A stretch of DNA of 6,385 nucleotides from Gammaproteobacteria bacterium. Lineage in GTDB: Bacteria > Pseudomonadota > Gammaproteobacteria > UBA1113. This document shows positions 1 to 5,866 of the stretch, piece after piece; position 1 is the first letter of the stretch, and every line of letters begins with the position of its first letter. The stretch covers positions 1 through 6,385 of the forward strand of contig JAIELR010000020.1 in the NCBI GenBank assembly GCA_019752835.1, given 5' to 3'. A program made the position numbers and the translations under genes. The notes beneath the pieces were generated by a model that saw nothing but the letters and a program-made list of their open reading frames with translations, had not been told where the DNA came from and did not search any database.

Positions 1-191
1 TTGTTGAAGAAAACATGACCTTAATGGGCTGCAATGCTGAGCGTGAGCCAGGCAAAAATGCACGTCGCCTAGCGATTATTTGTGCTAGTGCAGTACTTTG
101 TGGCGAATTATCCTTGCTCGCGGCTCAAACTAATCACGGAGAATTGATGCGTGCGCATTTATTATTAGAACGTCGAGGCCCGCAGCAATGA
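1..191 (+). CDS. HMG-CoA reductase, class I, C-terminal end (5' end outside window)
   Basis: This is the last 62 codons of a gene entering from the left, with the first complete codon at position 3 and a TGA at 189-191. HMG-CoA reductase converts HMG-CoA to mevalonate with NAD(P)H and is the committed step of the mevalonate route to isopentenyl diphosphate. The visible part matches the enzyme's C-terminus: a PGKNARRLA segment corresponds to the PGENARQLA stretch of class I enzymes. It is followed by a CGELSLLAAQ helix and a MRAH segment whose His aligns with the catalytic His near the end of class I enzymes (alignment from memory). The stop overlaps the next gene's start as ATGA (188-191), which implies translational coupling and a shared mRNA with mevalonate kinase. 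The start, promoter and dimerisation domains lie outside the window. Confidence 0.85.
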   Translation, partial: VEENMTLMGCNAEREPGKNARRLAIICASAVLCGELSLLAAQTNHGELMRAHLLLERRGPQQ

Positions 192-1330
192 AAAAAGCTA
201 TTGCCCCAGGTAAATTAATTCTTTCGGGCGAACACGCTGTCGTTTATGGCCAGCCTGCGTTGGCGATGGCGATTAATCGTTATGCTGAGGCATGGGTGAG
301 TGAACAACAAGGGCATTTAATTTCATTTGACCTGCTGAATTTGAAATACCATAAAGCCATGACCATGAAGGCCTTACATAAACTGAAACATCGTGTCCAA
401 GAGGGCTATAATGCTTTTTTGCAAGGGGAGGCAAAAATACGTGATGTGCTAAAATTGCCTGCAGAATTGTCAAAATATGCCTTTACTCACTTGCTCGAAA
501 AAGTGAATCACCAATTGGCGGACGGCGTGAAGTTGAGCACCCATTCGACCATTCCTGTCGGCTGCGGCATGGGCTCCTCAGCCGCGATGATTTTATGTGT
601 GATGCATGCCGTTGCACTACAACAGGGGCTCAGTCTCTCTTTTGAAACCTATTTAGAACATGCGAAAGATGCTGAAAATATTCAACATGGACGATCCAGT
701 GGTTTAGATTTACAAGTGTCTTTACGCGGCGGATGCTTACGATTTCAAGAGGGCGTCAGCACCAAACGGCCGCTTCCTAATATTGAGCTGTTTATGGTAA
801 ATACCGGCAAACCCGAAAATACCACCGGAGAATGTGTTAGCGTAGTGGCTAAAACGCTTGATCATCCCGCTTTATTAGCTGATTTTGCCGCTGTCACACA
901 GGCGATGGATGAGGCTATCGAAAAACAAGAATTAAACGCGATACAACACTGTATACGAACCAATCATCAATTATTAACGCACATAGGCGTGGTTCCCTCC
1001 AAGGTTCAGCAATTTATTTCGGCGATAGAAGCCGTGGGCGGGGCGGCAAAGATTTGTGGGGCCGGCGCAATTTCTGGCGATCAAGCAGGGATAGTCTTAA
1101 TTGCTGCGGAATTAGCGCCCAAAGATATCGTGCAGCAATTTAATTATACGCTTGAAACCGTGCAGGGTGAGTTACAGGGCTTGCATAGTATTGTAGGGGC
1201 AGGCCCCCGTGCCTGCCCGACGGGACCTGAGGGCAATCACGGGGGGATTGCCCCTACAAAGACATCACACAGTCTGGCTGTCGTAGGGGTAAGCCCCCGT
1301 GCCTACCTGAGTGATTCGCTCAATGATTAA
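188..1330 (+). CDS. mvk: Mevalonate kinase with a repeat-encoded C-terminal tail
   Basis: This is a cytosolic GHMP-superfamily kinase that phosphorylates mevalonate to mevalonate-5-phosphate with ATP. The N-terminus has the APGKLILSGEHAVVYG motif. The phosphate-binding loop is PVGCGMGSSAA (residues 123-133). HGRSSGLD (167-174) carries the presumed catalytic Asp174. A PENTTGECV segment (209-217) is typical of mevalonate kinases, and KICGAGAISGD (288-298) is the third GHMP motif. Together these separate it from phosphomevalonate kinase and the decarboxylase. The ATG at 188 overlaps the HMG-CoA reductase stop, with a GAGG at 175-178 as a modest ribosome binding site. The enzyme proper seems to end near residue 335. 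Residues 336-380 (GAGPRACPT, GGIAPT, VGVSPRAYL) are encoded by REP palindromes at 1193-1308 and the short stretch after them, so the native stop was probably displaced. The frame ends 8 nt inside the next gene. Whether the tail is tolerated or removed is unknown. Confidence 0.9.
   Translation: MKKAIAPGKLILSGEHAVVYGQPALAMAINRYAEAWVSEQQGHLISFDLLNLKYHKAMTMKALHKLKHRVQEGYNAFLQGEAKIRDVLKLPAELSKYAFTHLLEKVNHQLADGVKLSTHSTIPVGCGMGSSAAMILCVMHAVALQQGLSLSFETYLEHAKDAENIQHGRSSGLDLQVSLRGGCLRFQEGVSTKRPLPNIELFMVNTGKPENTTGECVSVVAKTLDHPALLADFAAVTQAMDEAIEKQELNAIQHCIRTNHQLLTHIGVVPSKVQQFISAIEAVGGAAKICGAGAISGDQAGIVLIAAELAPKDIVQQFNYTLETVQGELQGLHSIVGAGPRACPTGPEGNHGGIAPTKTSHSLAVVGVSPRAYLSDSLND
1193..1257. repeat. REP/iREP pair (BIME-like element) inside the mevalonate kinase frame
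   Basis: Two palindromes face each other. The first has GTAG (1193-1196), then arms GGGCAGGC (1197-1204) and GCCTGCCC (1211-1218) around a 6-nt loop. The second has arms GGGCAATC (1231-1238) and GATTGCCC (1246-1253), followed by CTAC (1254-1257), which is GTAG on the other strand. A 12-nt spacer separates them. A GTAG tetranucleotide at the foot of a GC-rich palindrome, in head-to-head pairs, is the hallmark of REP/BIME elements mobilised by Y1 HUH 'RAYT' transposases. The same arrangement recurs at 6097-6154. The pair lies in the open frame of the upstream gene. Confidence 0.85.
1283..1308 (+). repeat. Single REP palindrome just upstream of the second GHMP kinase
   Basis: GTAG (1283-1286) is followed by arms GGGTAAGC (1287-1294) and GCCTACCT (1301-1308) around the loop CCCCGT, with two imperfect arm positions. 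It has the same layout as the first unit at 1193-1218, so it is a third, slightly decayed member. It ends 14 nt before the preferred ATG of the next gene, occupying the place where a ribosome binding site would be expected. Confidence 0.75.
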
Positions 1331-2261
1331 GACCTCCGCCCCCGGCAGCCTCATGTTGATGGGCGAGCACGCGGTTCTTCATGATAAATTAGCGATTTGT
1401 GCGGCAGTTGATCAGCGCGTGCATATTCAGTTGCAGCCGCGCTCACAGGATAATAAGGTTTTTTTTTCATCCAATGTTTTCACGCCCTATGAAACAACAC
1501 TTTCAGTATTAACAATACAAAAACCCTATCAATTTATAAGTGCGGCCTTATTGGCGTATCAAGCTTATTTGACCCAGGGATGCAATATAACCATCCAATC
1601 CGATTTTTTGCCTACCCTGGGTCTAGGTTCTTCGGCTGCCGTGACGGTGGCTTGTGTTGCTGCTATTCGACAATGGCTTGGTTTATCTTTAAATTTAGCG
1701 ACTATAATGCAGTCTGCACGAACTATCGTTAGGCAAGTTCAAGGTTGTGGCTCGGGCAGTGATGTTGCCGCCAGTACCTTTGGTGGTGCTGTTTTGTATC
1801 GTCAAGATGATCTTAGTCCTCAATTACTCCATGATTTACCAGAATTAACGGCAGTTTATTGTGGTTATAAAACACCGACAGTAGAGGTGATTCATAGTGT
1901 TAAAGAACGATATAAAAATAAGCCTGAACAATTAGCTGATTTATTTGAGCGAATGAACATATGCACAAAACACGCCGCGTTTGCCTGGGAGCAATTAGAT
2001 TGGGCCCAAGTGGGTGACGCTATGCACCAGTATTTTCAACTTCAACAAGAATTGGGTGTGAGTGATCAGGCCCTGGATCATATAGTGGCACGATTACAAG
2101 CACAATCGGCATGCTATGGCAGCAAAATTTCAGGTTCGGGACTTGGTGATTGTGCCATCGCATTAGGTCATTTAGAGCCTGATTTATTGCCAGATGCCAT
2201 CGTACCGACGGCCCAGCAGTTGAGTATAAAATTAAGCCAAACAGGAGTCGCGTATGGATAA
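1323..2261 (+). CDS. GHMP kinase, probable phosphomevalonate kinase
   Basis: This 312-residue cytosolic GHMP-superfamily enzyme probably phosphorylates mevalonate-5-phosphate to the diphosphate, the step after mevalonate kinase. An APGSLMLMGEHAVLHD motif lies at the N-terminus. The ATP loop LPTLGLGSSAA covers about residues 96-106. QGCGSGSDVAAS (140-151) carries the presumed catalytic Asp147, and SKISGSGLGDC (267-277) is the third motif. The SGSDVAAS followed by FGG favours phosphomevalonate kinase over the decarboxylase, which has an SGSACRS-type segment there. A second mevalonate kinase remains possible. The ATG at 1323 is preferred because it puts the conserved motif at the very N-terminus. 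A GTG at 1311 would add only four residues and abuts REP sequence. No good Shine-Dalgarno is visible, so translation may depend on coupling to the upstream gene, whose frame ends at 1330. The next gene overlaps its end by 8 nt. Confidence 0.78.
   Translation: MIKTSAPGSLMLMGEHAVLHDKLAICAAVDQRVHIQLQPRSQDNKVFFSSNVFTPYETTLSVLTIQKPYQFISAALLAYQAYLTQGCNITIQSDFLPTLGLGSSAAVTVACVAAIRQWLGLSLNLATIMQSARTIVRQVQGCGSGSDVAASTFGGAVLYRQDDLSPQLLHDLPELTAVYCGYKTPTVEVIHSVKERYKNKPEQLADLFERMNICTKHAAFAWEQLDWAQVGDAMHQYFQLQQELGVSDQALDHIVARLQAQSACYGSKISGSGLGDCAIALGHLEPDLLPDAIVPTAQQLSIKLSQTGVAYG
2243..2247 (+). promoter_or_regulatory. Ribosome binding site for the SDR gene
   Basis: AGGAG lies 6 nt before the ATG at 2254, inside the end of the preceding kinase gene. 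It supports the ATG at 2254 and independent or coupled initiation despite the 8-nt gene overlap. Confidence 0.75.
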
Positions 2262-2964
2262 GCCAATATTGATTATCACCGGAGGCAGCCGTGGTATTGG
2301 GCTTGCCACGATAGAACGGTTTTTGGAACAGGGCTCACAAGTGATTAATTTATCACGTAGGCCCTGTGAAATCATGGGGGTGACGAATCTGAACGTTGAC
2401 CTGGCGAAATTGGCTGTTAATCAAGACGAGATTCAACACGAATTAGCGGCAGAGTTGGGTGAGCCCATGGTCATCAGTTTGGTGCATAATGCAGGGCATT
2501 TTGTCCATGACACGGTTTATACGCAGTCATTAGCTGACGCACGAGCTGTTTTAGAGGTGAATTTGATAGCGCCGATTATTTTAAATCAATTACTTATCCC
2601 CTTTATGGCGCCTGGGTCCTCGATTATTTATATTGGATCCACCTTAGCCGAAAAAGCCGTTCCGAATTGTGCTTCGTATATCGTGAGTAAGCATGCCATT
2701 GCTGGTCTGATGAAGGCAACTTGCCAGGATTTAGCCGGGAAGGGGATACATACTTGCTGCGTTTGTCCGGGTATTACCGAAACTGAGATGCTCCAAGCAC
2801 GTTGTGAACAACAACCCGGTTTGTTGGATACTTTATCGCAATTATCGACCTATGGTCGACTGATACAACCGCACGAAATGGCTGAATTAATTGAGTTTTG
2901 CAGCCTGCATCCAATTATCAATGGCGCAATGATCCATGGCAATTTGGGGCAGATCGAGCGGTGA
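2254..2964 (+). CDS. Classical short-chain dehydrogenase/reductase (SDR)
   Basis: This 236-residue NAD(P)-dependent oxidoreductase has a Rossmann fold. Visible family marks are the cofactor loop TGGSRGIG (residues 9-16), NAG (79-81), and the catalytic tetrad Asn103, Ser129, Tyr142 and Lys146 in the YIVSK context. A CPGITETEM segment (171-178) follows the active site. The length is normal for classical SDRs and there is no signal peptide or membrane segment. The substrate cannot be read from the sequence. Being the last gene of a mevalonate operon suggests a link to isoprenoid or acyl metabolism, but this is inference only. Arg13 in the loop and the Ser-Arg-Arg near residues 34-36 would favour NADP(H). 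The last 28 codons (2881-2964) recur in diverged form at 5406-5489. The gene ends 49 nt before the terminator hairpin. Confidence 0.88.
   Translation: MDKPILIITGGSRGIGLATIERFLEQGSQVINLSRRPCEIMGVTNLNVDLAKLAVNQDEIQHELAAELGEPMVISLVHNAGHFVHDTVYTQSLADARAVLEVNLIAPIILNQLLIPFMAPGSSIIYIGSTLAEKAVPNCASYIVSKHAIAGLMKATCQDLAGKGIHTCCVCPGITETEMLQARCEQQPGLLDTLSQLSTYGRLIQPHEMAELIEFCSLHPIINGAMIHGNLGQIER
2881..2964 (+). repeat. Upstream copy of an 84-bp direct repeat (3' end of the SDR gene)
   Basis: The last 84 bases of the SDR gene align without gaps to 5406-5489, with 70 identical positions by hand count. The match begins at the Ala codon GCT and stops exactly at the TGA. The final 14 bases (AGATCGAGCGGTGA) are identical. 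The two copies flank the 740-residue gene and its terminator/promoter region. Confidence 0.85.
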
Positions 2965-3012
2965 AAATAGGAGTCTCTAACTTCATTAGAGTCGCGATTG
3001 GCCCTGATCGAT

Positions 3013-3040
3013 ACCTGTCATTTTCTGACAGGTGCTTTTT
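3013..3040 (+). terminator. Rho-independent terminator of the mevalonate operon
   Basis: Perfect 8-bp stem ACCTGTCA (3013-3020) and TGACAGGT (3026-3033) with a 5-nt loop, followed by GCTTTTT (3034-3040). It lies 49 nt after the SDR stop and so separates the operon from the downstream large gene. A weaker hairpin, CTCTAA/TTAGAG at 2975-2991, precedes it without a T-run. Confidence 0.85.
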
Positions 3041-3093
3041 GCCATGGCATAGCGTAAAATATGCTCAGCCAAATGATTTAATAACAAATTTTA

Positions 3094-3100
3094 AGAGGGG
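3094..3100 (+). promoter_or_regulatory. Ribosome binding site of the 740-residue gene
   Basis: AGAGGGG ends 6 nt before the ATG at 3107 and fixes that start. The 66 bases between the terminator and this ATG should hold the gene's promoter. A TTGCCA at 3039-3044 with TATGCT at 3060-3065 (15-nt spacer) is the best candidate, but it is poor and I do not claim it. Confidence 0.7.
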
Positions 3101-3106
3101 CTCCCG

Positions 3107-5329
3107 ATGCAAAATCCAAATAACGAAAGTAATCGAGAAAAACGAAAAGCCGAATTAAACGAGCGAATAGAAAACAATCATAGAACTGAATATTTCACTG
3201 TTCAAGGCAGTCCCCGTCATATAGAGCCTGATGGTAGTCTATGGGAACTTAGAATAGCGTGTCACCCAACGAAAGCAAATATGGAGAAGGTCGCGGATGT
3301 TATTGGAACCTATTTACCTGAACTCTACGAGCATGTTAATTTCAAAATATATTTGCTCAATAATATAGAAAATAATGACATTGCCAAACCAACTGTTAAA
3401 TGGGATCCTCTTTTTGCTCCGCGGATGGACCGTGATCAACGAGGAAAAGAAGTTTGCATCTATATGCATTTTGATATGAAGCAAGGCGCCTATGAACGTG
3501 CCCCTGCCGAATGGAAGTCCATGTTATTAAACGTTTGGAAAGCCTTACAAGATGCGGATATTCAGGGCTTAGGTTACACTACAGCCAGTGGGGATAAGCC
3601 GATTACAACCTCCTTTGGATTGGTGACACCATTTTCTACCGCATCTAATCGCCCTTGGCTCGGCGAGGATGGTATTGCAAACCCTAAAGCAATTATTGAC
3701 GAAGCTAGGGAATTGTTATTAAAAAATCCTGACATTGAAAAGAAATATGTTAATCGTGATAAAAAAAACCAAGGAATTATGGGGGGGCTATATAATAAGG
3801 ACGATTCGCCAATTTACAGAGACCCTCGTAATATTGATCCATCATTCGAGAACGGAAAAATACCTGCAATACTTCCTATTCATGATCCTCTAGGATTTAA
3901 AAATCCGATGGCGGGCGTCGTTATTACCCTGCAAGATTTACTAGAGTATGGTATCGATATTCCATCTTTCATTAAAATGCAACACAGGCGAATTTATGAC
4001 ACGCAGCAGCATATTGATCGCTTTGAAGTTAAACTTGTAGATCTTGGACGCAAAGTTGTACGCAACGCACTACGCTCAATGGCAACGGATAATGGTCTTG
4101 ATGGTCTTGACAGTATGCTAAAAGAGTTATCGACGGAAGCTACTATTACCGATATTAAAAAATCTGCAGAGCGCATAAAAACAATACTTCGTCGCTATCC
4201 TCAACCTTCTGCTGAAATGACGTTAGAGATGGATCCCGATATTAGCACGTTAATTGAGCTTATTGACGATGTTGCAAATGATTCTGCTGACTTTGATTTA
4301 GCAGAAATTCAAACTATCAGCGCAAGAAAATTGAAAGAGTTGCCTGCATTAACAAAAGCAATAGAAAATAAATTTCATAAATATATTTCGATAGATGAGG
4401 GATATGAGCTGATTCATATAGCAAAGATCTCATTTGGCATAGAGGACTTAATCAAAGCCAATCCAGCCGCCATGCAAGAGCTATTCATAAAATGGTTACA
4501 TTATAAAAATGAACAAAAACTTCTTTTTAGTTTAAAGGAAACTTTTCCTGAGGAATTGCATGAGCTTTATGAGGCTATAGAAAAACTAAATCCATCAGAG
4601 CCCTCACAAGCCCTTCTGCAAAAACAATTATTGACGATGGCGCATCATCTTACAGGCAAATTGGCAGCAGAAAACCAAAACGAAGAGATAAATGATCAAC
4701 TTTCTGCTCTCGAAGAGAATAGCTTTGGTGATTCAATTTTTTTAGATACATCCATAACCTCTAAAACAAAATTGTTAGTAGATAACAACAATGAGAAAAT
4801 AAATCATAGAAATAACTTTAGTACGGATGGCGATTATTATGATTTGCCTACACAAATAAAAATGGTTTCTTGTAGTGCAAATAGCATGGTTTCCTTTATC
4901 ATGAATCGTGGGAATTCCGACGAAGATAAAACAATCAAGATCAAGCAATTTGAGCAATCAGTTCATACTTTGCCCATTTTTGATAAAAAAGAATGGACGA
5001 TGTCAAAAAAATTGCTAGCTACTGTTGCCGTTGCGGCTGTGGGGGTGGTCATTGGCGCGGTGGGTGGTGCCATTATTGAGGCGACTGTGTTAGGTATTAT
5101 GACTATACCCGCGGGAGGCATAGGTGCTTTGCCTGGCGCACTGTCAGGACTCGTTCATGGCAGTGCTACAGGCTGGGCATGGGGCTTGGCGCTTGCCGCT
5201 GCGGTGGGTTTAGATGCTGGTTTAGCAACATCGTTCGGACTATTTGCGCCACCTAAAAAGAATATTATTGATGATATTGCCGATTCTGCTTCTGCAGTAA
5301 AAACACTGCCTTGTTTTGTGGGTAGTTAG
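3107..5329 (+). CDS. Large orphan protein with C-terminal membrane module, effector-like
   Basis: I do not recognise this 740-residue protein. Residues 1-30 are highly polar. Residues about 44-190 look like one alpha/beta domain: a WELRI strand (46-50), a helix, an NFKIYLL strand (78-84), a GKEVCIYMHF strand (113-122), a helix with EWKSMLLNVWKAL (135-147), then SGDKPITTSFG. The order resembles SpvC/OspF-type phosphothreonine lyases, but Glu47/Arg49 occupy the place of their Lys/His, so lyase activity is doubtful. About 280-600 is polar, charged and probably mostly helical. Residues 636-713 are Gly/Ala-rich and hydrophobic, with GxxxG-like spacing, a Glu658 break, and probably two or more membrane passes. 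A 27-residue tail, ending in FVGS, follows. There is no N-terminal signal peptide. The C-terminus would suit a Dot/Icm (type IVB) substrate, but that is inference. By eye it is more AT-rich than the mevalonate genes. It is monocistronic, after a terminator and between SDR-tail repeats. A structural or toxin protein is an alternative. Confidence 0.85.
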   Translation: MQNPNNESNREKRKAELNERIENNHRTEYFTVQGSPRHIEPDGSLWELRIACHPTKANMEKVADVIGTYLPELYEHVNFKIYLLNNIENNDIAKPTVKWDPLFAPRMDRDQRGKEVCIYMHFDMKQGAYERAPAEWKSMLLNVWKALQDADIQGLGYTTASGDKPITTSFGLVTPFSTASNRPWLGEDGIANPKAIIDEARELLLKNPDIEKKYVNRDKKNQGIMGGLYNKDDSPIYRDPRNIDPSFENGKIPAILPIHDPLGFKNPMAGVVITLQDLLEYGIDIPSFIKMQHRRIYDTQQHIDRFEVKLVDLGRKVVRNALRSMATDNGLDGLDSMLKELSTEATITDIKKSAERIKTILRRYPQPSAEMTLEMDPDISTLIELIDDVANDSADFDLAEIQTISARKLKELPALTKAIENKFHKYISIDEGYELIHIAKISFGIEDLIKANPAAMQELFIKWLHYKNEQKLLFSLKETFPEELHELYEAIEKLNPSEPSQALLQKQLLTMAHHLTGKLAAENQNEEINDQLSALEENSFGDSIFLDTSITSKTKLLVDNNNEKINHRNNFSTDGDYYDLPTQIKMVSCSANSMVSFIMNRGNSDEDKTIKIKQFEQSVHTLPIFDKKEWTMSKKLLATVAVAAVGVVIGAVGGAIIEATVLGIMTIPAGGIGALPGALSGLVHGSATGWAWGLALAAAVGLDAGLATSFGLFAPPKKNIIDDIADSASAVKTLPCFVGS

Positions 5330-5337
5330 ACCATTCG

Positions 5338-5402
5338 TAGCCGTTATGACGCGCCTCACTTAACAAGAATATTCGTTATTTTTGCGCGTGTCATGATTGC
5401 TA
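5338..5402. repeat. Imperfect inverted repeat after the 740-residue gene
   Basis: TAGCCGTTATGACGCGC (5338-5354) is mirrored by GCGCG (5384-5388) and TCATGATTGCTA (5391-5402), with a 2-nt bulge and three mismatches. The loop is about 29 nt and AT-rich, including the palindrome GAATATTC. It starts 9 nt after the stop codon and ends 4 nt before the SDR-tail remnant. It could be an inefficient terminator, as there is no T-run after the stem, or a relic of the rearrangement boundary. Confidence 0.5.
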
Positions 5403-5405
5403 CTC

Positions 5406-5489
5406 GCTGAGTTAATCGAATTTTGCATCATGCATCCGATTATCAATAACGCGATTATCTATGGGAATTTGGGCTAGATCGAGCGGTGA
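5406..5489 (+). pseudogene. Decayed 3' fragment of an SDR gene
   Basis: This fragment is 84 bases long and matches the last 28 codons of the SDR gene at 2254-2964 (70/84 bases; 21 of 27 residues). It reads AELIEFCIMHPIINNAIIYG, then NLG and a TAG in place of the Gln codon, then IER and TGA. About half of the differences are synonymous, as expected if the copy came from a once-functional, diverged homologue rather than a recent duplication of the neighbour. Nothing upstream of 5406 resembles the rest of an SDR, so only the tail is present and it cannot be expressed as an enzyme. Confidence 0.82.
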
Positions 5490-5511
5490 GGGGATAAGAA
5501 TAAAAAAATAT

Positions 5512-5540
5512 TTGAAAACATAAATTAAACATATTACACT
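5512..5540 (+). promoter_or_regulatory. Possible sigma-70 promoter before the DUF6338 remnant
   Basis: TTGAAA (5512-5517) and TACACT (5535-5540) are separated by 17 nt in an AT-rich stretch. The -35 box matches 5 of 6 consensus bases and the -10 box 4 of 6. It would direct transcription into the truncated gene and the small gene after it. AT-rich DNA yields such matches by chance, so this is a candidate only. Confidence 0.35.
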
Positions 5541-5547
5541 GACCTAA

Positions 5548-5862
5548 GCCGCAGTAAAAATTCTTGCAACTGATTTCATCAAGAAACAAGCTCCCGGATT
5601 AGCTACTCGCCCGTGGGATGTGGTTTTCGACAAAGAAACAGGCTATTGGGTGATTGTTCATTTAAAAAATGGAGAGCAAATTGCAGGGGAGTTTAGTACC
5701 TTATCAGCCGCTTCATACCATCCGAGAGAAGAGCAAATTTATCTGGAGAAAGTTATCAATATTAATCCTGATGGCACCGTAACTAGGCTAAACGGCAGTG
5801 AAGGTGTTATAATCATGGGTAGTGAGATAATCATGATTGAATTATTTAGTAATGGGGTTTAA
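5548..5862 (+). pseudogene. 5'-truncated DUF6338-like gene (C-terminal domain only)
   Basis: The open frame runs from just after a TAA at 5545 to a TAA at 5860-5862. From about 5581 it reads like the C-terminal domain I remember for DUF6338 proteins: a PWDVVFDK segment, then YWVIVHLKNGEQIAGEFS, then an ASYHP segment, EEQIYLEKV and a final IIMGSEIIMIELF. Full family members are, from memory, around 200 or more residues with an N-terminal membrane part. That part is absent, and no ATG or convincing ribosome binding site precedes the conserved region. A GTG at 5620 would give 80 residues but cuts into the conserved PWDxxF motif. I therefore call it a remnant, though a short product from 5620 cannot be excluded. 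The family's function is unknown to me. The small gene at 5867 is its usual type of neighbour. Confidence 0.65.
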
Positions 5863-5866
5863 CAAA

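Noticed and set aside
1193..1308. CRISPR-like or attC-like repeat cluster
   Set aside because: The units are GTAG-footed palindromes in opposite orientations with short irregular spacers. There is no uniform repeat-spacer pattern and no GTTRRRY/RYYYAAC core.
1311..1322. GTG start at 1311 for the second GHMP kinase
   Set aside because: It adds four residues before the conserved N-terminal motif, has no ribosome binding site and directly abuts the REP unit; the ATG at 1323 fits the family better.
3076..3096. PmrA-like TTTAAT/TTTTAA direct repeat upstream of the large gene
   Set aside because: The first half is near the Legionella/Coxiella PmrA consensus but the second departs at several positions, and the pair runs into the ribosome binding site, too close to the start for an activator site.
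2898..3158. 86-codon plus-strand open frame
   Set aside because: It overlaps the SDR end and the large gene's start in another frame and crosses the terminator hairpin, so it is a shadow.
3994..4176. Minus-strand open frame, like those at 273-473 and 4775-4957
   Set aside because: All are antisense to strong coding frames, short, without ribosome binding sites or recognisable motifs.
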